Origin: an uncultured Paracoccaceae bacterium
Lineage (GTDB): Bacteria; Pseudomonadota; Alphaproteobacteria; Rhodobacterales; Rhodobacteraceae
Assembly (NCBI GenBank): GCA_937864535.1
Contig: CALMJS010000026.1
Coordinates: forward strand, 60,238 to 124,237
Reading direction: 5' to 3'
DNA: 64,000 nucleotides
Each line of letters starts with the position of its first letter. Position 1 is the first letter of the stretch. Of this stretch, positions 29,020 through 38,028 are shown piece after piece. The position numbers were made by a program, and so were the translations under genes. Under the pieces are notes generated by a model that was not told the origin of the DNA, made no database searches, and saw nothing but the letters and a program-made list of their open reading frames with translations.

Positions 29020-29042
29020 AAAGGCCCCCTCGCGGGGCCTTT
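29020..29042 (+). terminator. partial terminator between choX and choW
   Basis: AAAGGCCCC (29020-29028) pairs with GGGGCCTTT (29034-29042) around five bases, followed by CCCTTT. It is likely to end part of transcription after the receptor gene, allowing excess choX mRNA. Confidence 0.7.
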
Positions 29043-29101
29043 CCCTTTCCTCCGGGCGCGCTGCGCGTCCGGCAATGGTATTCTATAAAACGGAGACTTG
29101 A

Positions 29102-29935
29102 GTGGACTGGCTCACGGACAACAAGATACCCGTAGGCAAGATGGCCAAATCGGCCTTTGATTGGCTTCAGGACAATTTCGAATTCTTTTTCGATTGGCTC
29201 GCCTTTGTAATGGAGAGCCTGATTGATGGCATTCTGGCCGTTTTGGAATGGCCGCACCCATTGGTGGTAATCGCAGTTTTTGTCGCCTTGACGTGGTATC
29301 TCCAGCGCAGTTGGAAAACCTGCCTGTTTGTTGTGCTGGGCTTTGGGTTCATCCTGAACCAGGGCTATTGGGATGAAACCCTCGAGAGCCTGACGCTGGT
29401 GCTGTCCTCCTGCGTGGTGTGCATGGGACTTGGCGTACCGCTCGGAATCTACTCCGCCCACCGGCCCAAGTTCTACAAGGGGATCACACCGGTTCTGGAC
29501 CTGATGCAAACCCTGCCAGCCTTTGTGTACCTGATCCCCGCCATCGTGTTCTTTGGCATCGGGATGGTTCCGGGCCTGTTGGCGACGGTGATTTTCGTTC
29601 TGCCCGCGCCGATCCGTCTGACCCACTTGGGGATTTCTTCCACCCCGACCGCCTTGCTCGAGGCCGCGCGGGCCTTTGGCGCGACGAACTCTCAGGTCCT
29701 GTGGAAGGTCGAACTGCCTTCTGCCCTGCCGCAGATCATGGCAGGCCTGAACCAGACCATCATGCTGTCGCTGTCGATGGTGGTGGTTGCGGCGCTCGTG
29801 GGCGCGAACGGGCTGGGCGTTCCGGTGATGCGGGCCTTGGGTCAGGTGCGCACCGACCTCGGCTTTGAATCAGGCCTCGTGATCGTCGTGGTTGCGATCA
29901 TCCTTGACCGTATGCTGCGGAAGGAGCGCGATTGA
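29102..29935 (+). CDS. choW: Choline ABC transporter permease
   Basis: This 277-residue inner membrane subunit forms the choline channel. It starts at GTG with GGAG six bases upstream. After an amphipathic N-terminal part with repeated Trp and Phe (FDWLQDNFEFFFDWLAF), it has about six membrane segments and the EAA loop ARAFGATNSQVLWKVELP that docks the ATPase. The sequence belongs to the ProW/OpuAB type. Its TGA overlaps the choV ATG by one base, showing coupling. Transcription probably comes from the choX promoter, reduced by the intervening hairpin. Confidence 0.93.
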   Translation: MDWLTDNKIPVGKMAKSAFDWLQDNFEFFFDWLAFVMESLIDGILAVLEWPHPLVVIAVFVALTWYLQRSWKTCLFVVLGFGFILNQGYWDETLESLTLVLSSCVVCMGLGVPLGIYSAHRPKFYKGITPVLDLMQTLPAFVYLIPAIVFFGIGMVPGLLATVIFVLPAPIRLTHLGISSTPTALLEAARAFGATNSQVLWKVELPSALPQIMAGLNQTIMLSLSMVVVAALVGANGLGVPVMRALGQVRTDLGFESGLVIVVVAIILDRMLRKERD

Positions 29936-30948
29936 TGTCGAGAGTAGCTGTAGAATTTGACAACGTTTCGATCGTCTTTGGCGACCATCCCGACCGCGCC
30001 CTGCCGCTGATGGACAAGGGCCAGAGCCGTGGCGACATCCAGCAGTCCACGGGGCAGGTCCTCGGGGTGCATAACTGTTCCCTCACCGTCCAAGAGGGTG
30101 AAATCCTCGTGCTGATGGGCCTGTCCGGCTCGGGCAAGTCCACCCTACTACGGGCGGTCAACGCGTTGAACCCGGTGGTCCGGGGCTGCGTGCGGGTCTG
30201 GGACGGGAACGGGTTGGTCGATGTGACCCATGCCAAACCCGCAGAGCTGCGCCACATCCGCCAAACCCGCGTCGCGATGGTGTTCCAGCAATTCGGCCTG
30301 CTGCCTTGGCGGACCGTGCGGGAAAACGTCGGTCTGGGGCTGGAACTGGCGGGGATTTCACCGGCAGAACGGCACGGGCGGGTGGATGCCCAGCTCGAAC
30401 TGGTCGGCCTGTCCGACTGGGGCGAGCGCAAGGTGGGCGAGCTGTCCGGCGGCATGCAGCAGCGCGTCGGTCTGGCCCGCGCCTTTGTCACCGATGCGCC
30501 GATCCTGCTGATGGACGAACCCTTCTCCGCGCTTGACCCGCTGATCCGGGCCAAATTGCAGGACGAACTGCTGGACCTTCAGGCCAAGCTGAAACGCACC
30601 ATCATCTTTGTGTCCCACGATCTGGACGAAGCGTTCAAGCTGGGCAACCGGATTGCGCTGATGAACGGCGGGCGGATCGTGCAGATGGGCACCGCGCGCG
30701 ATATCATCGCCGCGCCGGTGGACGATTATGTGCAGGATTTTGTGGCGCATATGAACCCGCTGGGCGTTCTGACCGCGCGCGACGTGATGACGACCGGCAC
30801 CGCTAGCGGACCGTCCGTCGATGCGGAAACGCCGATCAAGCAGGTGATCGACCAGTTGCAAGACATCCCGGCGGTCACTGTGACCGATGGCGGGACCCCG
30901 ATCGGGGTCGTTACGCAGGGGTCGCTACTGGCCCGATTGGCCAAATAA
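29935..30948 (+). CDS. choV: Choline ABC transporter ATP-binding protein
   Basis: The 337-residue ATPase energises choline import. It has an extended N-terminus typical of ProV/ChoV, Walker A GLSGSGKST, signature LSGGMQQRVGLARAF, Walker B ILLMDEPFSALDP and switch VSHDLDEAF. The C-terminal 60 residues (ARDVMTTG to GVVTQGSLL) look like one CBS-type module, which in related OpuA-type ATPases senses ionic strength. The ATG at 29935 overlaps the choW stop; a TTG three bases earlier is less likely. A perfect hairpin terminator follows. Confidence 0.94.
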   Translation: MSRVAVEFDNVSIVFGDHPDRALPLMDKGQSRGDIQQSTGQVLGVHNCSLTVQEGEILVLMGLSGSGKSTLLRAVNALNPVVRGCVRVWDGNGLVDVTHAKPAELRHIRQTRVAMVFQQFGLLPWRTVRENVGLGLELAGISPAERHGRVDAQLELVGLSDWGERKVGELSGGMQQRVGLARAFVTDAPILLMDEPFSALDPLIRAKLQDELLDLQAKLKRTIIFVSHDLDEAFKLGNRIALMNGGRIVQMGTARDIIAAPVDDYVQDFVAHMNPLGVLTARDVMTTGTASGPSVDAETPIKQVIDQLQDIPAVTVTDGGTPIGVVTQGSLLARLAK

Positions 30949-30951
30949 ACC

Positions 30952-30976
30952 AAGGGCGCCCTAGGGCGCCCTTTTT
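30952..30976. terminator. terminator after choV
   Basis: AAGGGCGCCC (30952-30961) pairs with GGGCGCCCTT (30964-30973) around TA, followed by TTT. It also lies one base past the leftward esterase stop and may serve both strands. Confidence 0.85.
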
Positions 30977-31610
30977 ACATCCCGCGCAGCGCGTTGGCCA
31001 TCGCCTCGCCCAGCGCCAGATGCGCGTCGGGCGACAGGTGGACGCCATCCTGCGGAGAGACCTGCGCGACTTGGCCTGCATCCAAAAACGCCGCGCCAAA
31101 CTCTGCCGCAACAGCGGCCAGCCGCGCTGCCAGCGCCCGCGATTTTTCGGCACCGCCGGCCAGACCTTCGGCGGTCGGGCCGCATTCCTCGATCGGCACG
31201 GGCGAAACGACCATCAGACGCGGCGCGGCGCCGTCGGGCCCTGCTTTGCTTTGGGCGACATGGGTCAGGATCGTCCGCACCCCCTTGGCGATGTCAAAGG
31301 GCGTCAGGCCAAAATACCCCTTGAGGTCATTGGTGCCCAGCATCACCACGAACAGATGGATCGGCGCGTGGCTCTCCAATATCCCCGGCAACATCCGCAG
31401 GCCGTTTTTGTGCGGCCCGTCAAAGGGGTTGTCGTGACAGGTGGTCCGCCCCGGCAGCCCCTCTTCGATGATTTCCCACTCGGGGCCGAGTAGCGCCGCC
31501 ATCCGGCACGGCCAGCGCACGTCGGGGCCATAGCGGAACCATGTCCCATCCGCCGCGAGGGGCGACGCGCCGTAAGTGTTGGAATCCCCGAAACAGACCA
31601 CAACGGTCAT
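30975..31610 (-). CDS. SGNH/GDSL hydrolase, MsAcT arylesterase-like
   Basis: The 211-residue hydrolase has block I CFGDSNTYG with the nucleophile serine, EEGLPGRTTCHDNP, block III MLGTNDLKGYFG with the Gly-Asn oxyanion residues, and block V DGVHLS with catalytic Asp and His. The layout closely resembles the Mycobacterium smegmatis acyltransferase/arylesterase MsAcT, without a signal peptide, so it is cytoplasmic. Its ATG overlaps the stop of the KdgR-like gene by four bases, so the two are coupled. The natural substrate could be acetyl groups on pectin-derived sugars, but this is inferred only from context. Confidence 0.85.
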   Translation of the reverse strand: MTVVVCFGDSNTYGASPLAADGTWFRYGPDVRWPCRMAALLGPEWEIIEEGLPGRTTCHDNPFDGPHKNGLRMLPGILESHAPIHLFVVMLGTNDLKGYFGLTPFDIAKGVRTILTHVAQSKAGPDGAAPRLMVVSPVPIEECGPTAEGLAGGAEKSRALAARLAAVAAEFGAAFLDAGQVAQVSPQDGVHLSPDAHLALGEAMANALRGM

Positions 31611-32443
31611 AGGACCACCTCTGTCAAATGTCCCACAAACCCCATCGCCGCCGATGCCTCGTCGCCGGCGGAGCGGAGCAAAGCGATATAGTCCGCTTTT
31701 TTCGCCTCATCGAACCGAAACAGCGGAAAGGCGATAGAAATCGCCGCCACCGATTTGCCCATATGGTCCAGAACCGGGGTCGCCATGCAGCGCACGCCAG
31801 CCTCGGACTCTTCGATTTCCTCGACATAGCCTAGTGACCGCGCCGCGTGCAGTTGATCCGTCAGCACCGCCGGATCGGTAATTGTGCGGGGCGCCCATGC
31901 CACCATCGGTTCGCGCGAGAGCCGTTCACGAATTTCATCGTCATCACGCCACGCCAGCAGCGCCTTGCCTAGGGACGTGGAATAGAGCGGATTGCGCAGA
32001 CCCAGGGTCGAGGTCATCGACAGGTTATAGGCCGAGTCGTATTTGTGGATATAGGTGACCCGGTTTTCGCGACTATCCAGCACCCCGAGGTTGATGGATT
32101 CCCCTGTCGCCCGCGATAGCCGCCCCATCACCCGATCCGCAACCCGCAGCAGGTCCGATTGCCCTGACAGCGACTTGGCCCCCAGACTGAACAGTTTGAG
32201 CGTCAGTTCATATCGCTCGGTATCGGGGTCCTGATCGACATAGCCCAGATCGACCATCGTCTGGATCAGACGATGGGCGGTTGCCTTGGATGTCATGGCA
32301 CTATGAGCGATATCGCCCAGACTGGCCCGTTTATGTTCAACAAGCGTTTCCAGCACGGCAAACACCTTGAGAACTGCGGCTACATTTTCGGTCTTGGGCT
32401 GAGATTCGGTCATCTGACTGTTCTGTAATTTCTGAGATGGCAT
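31607..32443 (-). CDS. kdgR: KdgR-like IclR-family transcriptional regulator
   Basis: The 278-residue protein has an N-terminal winged helix (LGDIAHSAMTSKATAHRLIQ) and the IclR effector domain. Stretches such as RYELTLKLFSLGAKSL, VTYIHKYDSAYNL, LGLRNPLYSTSLGKALLAWRD and GVRCMATPVLDHMGKSVAAISIAFP closely match enterobacterial KdgR, repressor of pectin catabolism that responds to 2-keto-3-deoxygluconate. The start could be 32443 or 32413; neither has a strong ribosome site. It is divergent from the GH105 gene, whose upstream region holds a GAAA-N5-TTTC dyad like the KdgR box. The symbol is assigned by similarity. Confidence 0.85.
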   Translation of the reverse strand: MPSQKLQNSQMTESQPKTENVAAVLKVFAVLETLVEHKRASLGDIAHSAMTSKATAHRLIQTMVDLGYVDQDPDTERYELTLKLFSLGAKSLSGQSDLLRVADRVMGRLSRATGESINLGVLDSRENRVTYIHKYDSAYNLSMTSTLGLRNPLYSTSLGKALLAWRDDDEIRERLSREPMVAWAPRTITDPAVLTDQLHAARSLGYVEEIEESEAGVRCMATPVLDHMGKSVAAISIAFPLFRFDEAKKADYIALLRSAGDEASAAMGFVGHLTEVVL

Positions 32444-32580
32444 TCTGAAAATCTATTGACCTTATGTCAACGCGGCTGAAGCCTCCGGGATAATTCCCTT
32501 ATTTTGTTGGTGTTTTTCCGCATCTCCCACCTCTTAACAAACAAGTTGCCAGACAAGTTGAATTGTGTTTTCTTAAAAAT

Positions 32581-32593
32581 GAAATTTGATTTC
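32581..32593. promoter_or_regulatory. candidate KdgR operator before GH105 gene
   Basis: GAAATTTGATTTC is a perfect inverted repeat (GAAAT, TTG, ATTTC) with the GAAA-N5-TTTC form of KdgR boxes. It lies 43 bases before the GH105 start, in the gap shared with the KdgR-like gene. Confidence 0.6.
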
Positions 32594-32636
32594 GAAAAAG
32601 TCAACAAGTCGTTGCAAAAGGGTGGGGACCCAGAGA

Positions 32637-33755
32637 ATGCATCCTCTACTGAGGCAAAAAGACCGGTTTATTCCGCGTGATGACGTTTGCGGCCTGATTG
32701 ACAGGCTGACGGCGAATCTGACCGCGATCGAGGATACGACCGGCGAATTTCTACTGCGGCTAGAGGATGGCCGCGTGATCGACACCAAGGGCTGGTCGGG
32801 TTGGGAATGGACCCACGGCATCGGGCTCTACGGGCTGTTCAAATACTGGCAGACGACCGGCAATGCCCGCGCGATGCAGATCATCACCGACTGGTTCGAC
32901 GCCCGTCTGGCCGAAGGCACACCGACCAAGAACATCAATACCGTCGCGCCGTTTCTGACGCTCGCCTGTCTTTATGAACACCACCCGAACCCCGTCTGGC
33001 GTGCCTATCTGGAACGCTGGGCTGACTGGGTGATGTATGAAATGCCCCGCACCCGCGAGGGCGGCCTGCAACACATCGTCTACAACAGTGTCAACGACCA
33101 GCAGATCTGGGACGACACGCTGATGATGTCGGTCATGCCGCTGGCGAAAATCGGCCTGATCCTGAACCGCCCCGAATATGTCGAAGAGGCGAAATATCAG
33201 TTCCTGATCCACGCCCAATACCTGATGGACACCAAAACCGGGCTCTGGTTCCACGGTTGGAGCTTTGACGGCAACCACAATTTTGCCCATGCCCTCTGGG
33301 CGCGCGGCAATAGCTGGATCACCATCGCGATCCCGGAATTTATCGACCTTCTGGACCTGCCCGCGTCCGATCCGGTCCGTCGCCACCTGATCTCCCTTCT
33401 GGGGCGGCAGGCCGCCACCTTGGCCGAGCACCAGCACTCGTCCGGCCTCTGGCACACGCTGATCGATGACGCGGGCAGCTACACAGAGGCTTCGGCAACC
33501 GCAGGCTTTGCCTACGGGCTGCTCAAGGGCGTTCGCAAACGTTATCTGCCCGAGAGTTACCTGCCGGTTGCCGAAAAGGCCGTTCAGGGCGTGATCAACA
33601 ATATTAGCCCGAATGGCGAATTGCTGAACGTGTCCTTTGGCACGGCGATGGGGCCCGATCAGGAATTCTACCGCCGGATCGCGCTGACCTCGATGCCCTA
33701 CGGACAGGCGATGGCGATGCTGTGCCTGTCGGAATTTCTACTGACCTACATCTGA
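32637..33755 (+). CDS. Glycoside hydrolase family 88/105 (unsaturated rhamnogalacturonyl hydrolase-like)
   Basis: The 372-residue protein has an alpha/alpha-barrel pattern with WSGWEWTHGIGLYGLFKYWQ in two pieces, IWDDTLMMSVMPLAKIG (catalytic Asp region), FHGWSFDGNHNFAHALWARGN and YTEASATAGFAYGL. These fit the GH88/GH105 family, including Bacillus YteR, which removes the unsaturated uronic sugar from lyase-made pectin or rhamnogalacturonan disaccharides. No signal peptide is seen, so it acts in the cytoplasm on imported sugars. I chose 32637 because GGGGA lies eight bases upstream; the frame is open to a TTG at 32586. It leads the sugar-uptake operon. Confidence 0.88.
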   Translation: MHPLLRQKDRFIPRDDVCGLIDRLTANLTAIEDTTGEFLLRLEDGRVIDTKGWSGWEWTHGIGLYGLFKYWQTTGNARAMQIITDWFDARLAEGTPTKNINTVAPFLTLACLYEHHPNPVWRAYLERWADWVMYEMPRTREGGLQHIVYNSVNDQQIWDDTLMMSVMPLAKIGLILNRPEYVEEAKYQFLIHAQYLMDTKTGLWFHGWSFDGNHNFAHALWARGNSWITIAIPEFIDLLDLPASDPVRRHLISLLGRQAATLAEHQHSSGLWHTLIDDAGSYTEASATAGFAYGLLKGVRKRYLPESYLPVAEKAVQGVINNISPNGELLNVSFGTAMGPDQEFYRRIALTSMPYGQAMAMLCLSEFLLTYI

Positions 33756-33844
33756 TTTCGCTTCGGCCCGCGCACGGACCCGCGCGGTACCGCACCCTAT
33801 TTCCCCTCGCACATCGGGGAACAGTCCAAGGAGGAGGACCAACC

Positions 33845-35125
33845 ATGACACTGAACCGCCGCAAACTGCTGCAATCCATGACCGCGCTGGCCGCTGCGGG
33901 CGCGCTGCCCCTGCCCGCCTTTGCCCAGGACCGCGCCATCCGCCATTTCTGGTGGGGTAACCCCGAACGCGACCGCCGCACCTTTGAAGTGATCGAGGGG
34001 TTCAAGGCCGCCAATGCGGGCATCAACGTCACCGGCGAAACCATCGGCTGGGGCGACTATTGGACCAAGATGGCCACCCAGACCGCTGGCGGCAACATGG
34101 CCGACGTCATCCAGATGGCGCATACCTATATCCACGAATATGCCGGGCGCGGCGCGCTGCGCGGCCTGAACGACTATGTCGGCAAGGGGTTGGACCTGTC
34201 GCATTACGACGCGGGCGCCAATGATGTCGGCACGATCGACGGCCAGCTCTATGGCATCAATATCGGCTCGACCTCGCAGGCGATCCCCTACAACATCGCC
34301 GCCTTTGAAAAGGCTGGCATCAGCTTTGACCCGCTGACGTGGACCACCGACGATTTCGCCGCCATCTGTCAGAAAATCACCGACGCCACCGGCGGCGCGA
34401 TGACCGGTTCCGAAGATCTGTCTCTCTATATCGAAACATTCGAGGTCTGGTGCCGCGCAGCGGGGCACGACATGTACAATACCGATGGCACACTTGCGAT
34501 GACCGCCGAAGATGTGGCCAGCTATTGGGCCTTCTGGGGCGGGTTGCGCGACGCAGGGATTGTCGAGGGCAAGGACGCGACGGTCATTCTGGACAAGGGC
34601 ATGGCCGATCTGGGCATCGTCAAGGGCACGGCCGCGATGACCTTCCGCTATGCGAACCAGGTCGGCGCGGTGCAGTCGCTGATGACCGATCCGGTCGGCG
34701 CGGCCATGGTGCCGCAGCGTCCGGGCATGGGCTTTGGCCACTATGTCCTGCCGTCGATGTTCCTGTGCCTGACCCGCGACAGCGCCGATGTCGAAGCCGC
34801 GCTGGCCTATATCAACAACTGGATCACCAATCCCGAAGCGATCAAGATCCTCGGCATCGACCGCGGCATTCCGCCCAGCCAGATCGGTCGCGACACGCTG
34901 GAACCGACCCTGAGCCCGGTAGAAAAGAACGTCGTCGCCTATTTCGGCGGCATTCAGGACAAGATCGGCCCGGTGCCGAACGCGACCCCCAAGGGCGCGG
35001 GCGAAGTCCGCGACGCCTTTATGCGGATCGGGACCGATGTGGTGCTGGGCTACACCCCCGCAGACGAAGCCGCCGGCATGTTCATTCAGGACGCGCAGGA
35101 CATTCTGGCCCGCGCCGCTGGCTGA
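33845..35125 (+). CDS. Sugar ABC transporter substrate-binding protein
   Basis: The 426-residue CUT1-type receptor has a twin-arginine-like leader (MTLNRRKLLQSMTALAAAGA) cleaved after AFA, then FWWGNPERDRRTFEVIEGF and a normal extracellular solute-binding fold. GGAGGA precedes the ATG at 33845. The Tat-type signal suggests folding before export. It would capture oligosaccharides in the periplasm for the following permeases. Its neighbours (GH105, KdgR-like regulator) point to unsaturated oligogalacturonides or rhamnogalacturonan fragments, which is an inference. It follows the GH105 gene by about 90 bases and precedes the first permease by 46 bases. Confidence 0.88.
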   Translation: MTLNRRKLLQSMTALAAAGALPLPAFAQDRAIRHFWWGNPERDRRTFEVIEGFKAANAGINVTGETIGWGDYWTKMATQTAGGNMADVIQMAHTYIHEYAGRGALRGLNDYVGKGLDLSHYDAGANDVGTIDGQLYGINIGSTSQAIPYNIAAFEKAGISFDPLTWTTDDFAAICQKITDATGGAMTGSEDLSLYIETFEVWCRAAGHDMYNTDGTLAMTAEDVASYWAFWGGLRDAGIVEGKDATVILDKGMADLGIVKGTAAMTFRYANQVGAVQSLMTDPVGAAMVPQRPGMGFGHYVLPSMFLCLTRDSADVEAALAYINNWITNPEAIKILGIDRGIPPSQIGRDTLEPTLSPVEKNVVAYFGGIQDKIGPVPNATPKGAGEVRDAFMRIGTDVVLGYTPADEAAGMFIQDAQDILARAAG

Positions 35126-35171
35126 TTGCCCAACCCCGGCCCCGCTGTGATGGCGGGGCCACCCTGATCGG

Positions 35172-36074
35172 ATGAGACTGATGAGACGCTTTTTCAGGCG
35201 CAACGCGGCGGGCTATCTGTTCCTGTCGCCGTGGCTGGTAGGATTTTTCCTCTTGGCACTGGGGCCAATTCTGGCCTCGCTCTACCTATCCTTCACCCAT
35301 TACGACATGGTTTCGACGCCCCGCTGGGTCGGGGTCGATAACTATGTCTATATGTTCGACCGCGACCGCCGGTTCTGGCGCGCGCTGTCGGTGACCTTTC
35401 ATTACGTGGCCATTGCGGTGCCGCTGCGACTGGCGATGGCGCTGGCGGTCGCGATGCTGCTGGACAAGGGTCTGCGATCCATCGGCGTTTACCGGGCGAT
35501 CTTCTACCTGCCGTCCCTGCTGGGGGCCTCGATCGCCATCGCGATCCTGTGGCGGGAAATGTTCGGCCTGAACGGCATGGTGAACGAAGCACTGGCGATG
35601 ATCGGCATCACGGGGATCGGCTGGATCACGACGCCCTCCACCTCGCTCTATACCATCGTCATTCTGGCAATGTGGCAATTCGGATCGCCGATGCTGATCT
35701 TTCTGGCGGGCCTGCGCGGCATTCCCCGCGACCTCTACGAGGCAGCCGAAATCGACGGCACCCCGAAATGGCGGCAATTTTTCCGCATCACCCTGCCGAT
35801 GCTGGCCCCGGTGCTGTTCTTTAACCTCGTGCTGCAAACCATTGAGGCGTTCAAGACCTTTACCTCGGCCTTTGTCATCTCGAACGGGTCCGGCGCACCG
35901 GCGGACAGCCTGCTGTTCTACACGGTCTACCTGTTCAACGAAGCCTTTAAGTTCTTTCGCATGGGCTATGCCTCGGCGCTGGCATGGGTGCTGTTGATCA
36001 TCATCGGCGCGTTCACCGCCGTCGCCTTTGCGACCTCAAAATACTGGGTACACTATGAAAACGAACGTGATTGA
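35172..36074 (+). CDS. Sugar ABC transporter permease, MalF type
   Basis: The 300-residue inner membrane protein has six hydrophobic segments and the EAA motif DLYEAAEIDGTPKWRQFFRITLP in two pieces, near residues 190-212, typical of CUT1 permeases of the MalF/UgpA/LplB group. It would form the channel with the next gene product. The start at 35172 gives MRLMRRFF and a first membrane segment. Its 3' end overlaps the second permease by 20 bases, showing translational coupling. Confidence 0.88.
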   Translation: MRLMRRFFRRNAAGYLFLSPWLVGFFLLALGPILASLYLSFTHYDMVSTPRWVGVDNYVYMFDRDRRFWRALSVTFHYVAIAVPLRLAMALAVAMLLDKGLRSIGVYRAIFYLPSLLGASIAIAILWREMFGLNGMVNEALAMIGITGIGWITTPSTSLYTIVILAMWQFGSPMLIFLAGLRGIPRDLYEAAEIDGTPKWRQFFRITLPMLAPVLFFNLVLQTIEAFKTFTSAFVISNGSGAPADSLLFYTVYLFNEAFKFFRMGYASALAWVLLIIIGAFTAVAFATSKYWVHYENERD

Positions 36075-36963
36075 CCCGACATCGTGGGACGATGACGCCC
36101 GGATCGCCCGCGGCATCAAACTGCGGCAACAGGCCACTGCGCGGCGGGCGCGGCTGTTGAAACATGTGTTCCTGATCGCGTTTTCGGGGATCATGCTCTA
36201 TCCGTTGCTGTGGCTGGTGGCCTCCTCCCTGAAACCAGAGGACCAGATTTTCGGCTCGCTCTCGCTCTGGCCGTCGGAGTGGCGGTGGGACAACTACACC
36301 CAAGGCTGGAACGCCCTGCCGCTGTCCTTTACCGTGTTCTATAAAAACTCGGCCATTGTGACGGTCCTGTCGGTGATCGGGAACCTCTTGTCCTGCTCTT
36401 TTGCCGCCTATGCCTTTGCCCGGCTGCAATTCACCGGCAAGACCCTGTTCTTTGGCCTGATGATGATGACGATGATGATCCCCTATCACGTCGTGCTGAT
36501 CCCGCAGTATGTGCTCTTCCTGAACCTTGGTTGGGTCGATACCTATCTGCCGCTGATCGTGCCGCGGTTTCTGGCGGCTGACGGGTTCTTTGTCTTTCTG
36601 ATGGTGCAGTTCTTCCGCCAGATTCCCCGCGAACTGGACGAGGCGGCGATGATCGACGGCTGTTCGCCGTTCAAGATCTACTGGGCGGTCATCCTGCCTC
36701 TGTCACTGCCTGCAATGGCGACGGCTGCCATCTTTTCGCTGATCTGGGTGTGGGAGGATTTCCTCGCGCCGCTGATCTATCTCAACGATATCAACAGCTA
36801 CACCGTGCCGCTGGCGCTGCGCCTGTTCGTTGATCAGGAAGGCCAATCGGCCTTTGGCCAGATGTTCGCCATGTCGGTGCTGTCGCTGGTGCCGGTGCTG
36901 CTGTTCTTTGTGGCGTTCCAGAAACTGATCATTCGCGGCATCGCCACCTCGGGCATGAAATAA
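36055..36963 (+). CDS. Sugar ABC transporter permease, MalG type
   Basis: The 302-residue permease has six membrane segments and the EAA motif [23 protein letters not shown] (two pieces) typical of MalG/LacG subunits. I chose the ATG at 36055 within the end of the upstream gene; a TTG at 36028 is possible but less likely. It pairs with the preceding permease and the following ATPase. Twelve bases separate it from the ATPase gene. Confidence 0.88.
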   Translation: MKTNVIDPTSWDDDARIARGIKLRQQATARRARLLKHVFLIAFSGIMLYPLLWLVASSLKPEDQIFGSLSLWPSEWRWDNYTQGWNALPLSFTVFYKNSAIVTVLSVIGNLLSCSFAAYAFARLQFTGKTLFFGLMMMTMMIPYHVVLIPQYVLFLNLGWVDTYLPLIVPRFLAADGFFVFLMVQFFRQIPRELDEAAMIDGCSPFKIYWAVILPLSLPAMATAAIFSLIWVWEDFLAPLIYLNDINSYTVPLALRLFVDQEGQSAFGQMFAMSVLSLVPVLLFFVAFQKLIIRGIATSGMK

Positions 36964-36974
36964 GGACCATACAC

Positions 36975-38027
36975 ATGGCGCAACTCTCGCTCAAACATAT
37001 CGGGAAAACCTACGGCGCGGTCGAGGTGATCCGCGACCTGAACCTAGAGGTCGTCGATGGCGAATTTCTGGTGCTGGTCGGCCCCTCCGGCTGTGGCAAA
37101 TCCACCCTGCTGCGGATGATTGCCGGGCTCGAAGACATTTCCGAGGGCACGTTTTCGATTGACGGCCGGGTCGTCAATGACCTGCCCGCGTCGAAACGGG
37201 ACCTGTCGATGGTGTTCCAGTCATATGCGCTCTACCCGCATATGTCGGTGCGCAAAAATCTGGCCTTTGGTTTGCAGAACATGCGGCTGCACCGTGCCGA
37301 GATCGACAGCCGCGTCGCCGAAGCCGCCCGCATTCTGCAAATCGAACCGCTGCTGGACCGCAAACCGCGCCAACTGTCGGGCGGGCAGAAACAGCGCGTG
37401 GCCATTGGCCGGTCGATCGTGCGCGAACCCAAACTGTTCCTGTTCGACGAACCGCTGTCGAACCTTGATGCCGAACTGCGGGTGCAGATGCGCGTGGAAC
37501 TGGCCGCCCTCTATGAGCGGCTGAAAACCACGATGATCTATGTCACCCACGATCAGGTCGAGGCGATGACGCTCGCCAGCCGGATTGTCGTCCTGCGCGG
37601 CGGCAAGGTGGAACAGGTCGGCACGCCGGTCGAGCTATATACCCGGCCCGCCAACCTGTTTGTCGCCGGATTTATCGGCTCGCCCAAAATCAACATGATC
37701 CCCGCGAGTTATGAAAACGGCGCGGCACGCACCGCCGATTTCCCGACCCTGCCATTGACCGGGCTGCCGAACGGGCCGCTGACGCTGTGCCTGCGGCCCG
37801 AAGCGGTGACGCTGGATGGCGGCGACTGTCAGGCCCAAGGGAGGGTCAAGCTGGTCGAATACCTTGGCGCTGATACTCTGGTGCACATTGACCTCCCGTC
37901 AGGGCAGTCCCTATTGTTCCACGCAAACGGGCGCGATGCCCAAAAGGCGGGGCAAACCGTGACTGTCGGCATCAACGCGGCGGACCTGCATGTGTTCGAC
38001 GCGAGCGGCAATCGGATCGAGAGGTAA
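36975..38027 (+). CDS. Sugar ABC transporter ATP-binding protein, UgpC/MsmK type
   Basis: The 350-residue ATPase has Walker [11 protein letters not shown]-loop [13 protein letters not shown], signature [15 protein letters not shown], Walker [14 protein letters not shown] and switch [12 protein letters not shown], then a TOBE-type regulatory domain over about the last 110 residues. It powers CUT1 sugar import and would assemble with the two upstream permeases. It precedes the Gfo/Idh/MocA gene by one base, so the operon continues. Confidence 0.92.
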   Translation: MAQLSLKHIGKTYGAVEVIRDLNLEVVDGEFLVLVGPSGCGKSTLLRMIAGLEDISEGTFSIDGRVVNDLPASKRDLSMVFQSYALYPHMSVRKNLAFGLQNMRLHRAEIDSRVAEAARILQIEPLLDRKPRQLSGGQKQRVAIGRSIVREPKLFLFDEPLSNLDAELRVQMRVELAALYERLKTTMIYVTHDQVEAMTLASRIVVLRGGKVEQVGTPVELYTRPANLFVAGFIGSPKINMIPASYENGAARTADFPTLPLTGLPNGPLTLCLRPEAVTLDGGDCQAQGRVKLVEYLGADTLVHIDLPSGQSLLFHANGRDAQKAGQTVTVGINAADLHVFDASGNRIER

Positions 38028-38028
38028 C

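Noticed and set aside
32456..32470. TTGAC-N5-GTCAA as an autoregulatory site of the KdgR-like gene
   Set aside because: It could equally be a -35 hexamer by chance and differs from the KdgR box, so I mention it without listing it as a feature.
32579..32680. A 33-codon frame starting MKFDFEKVNKSLQKGG
   Set aside because: It has no ribosome site and its ATG lies against the candidate KdgR operator; it overlaps the GH105 gene in another frame.
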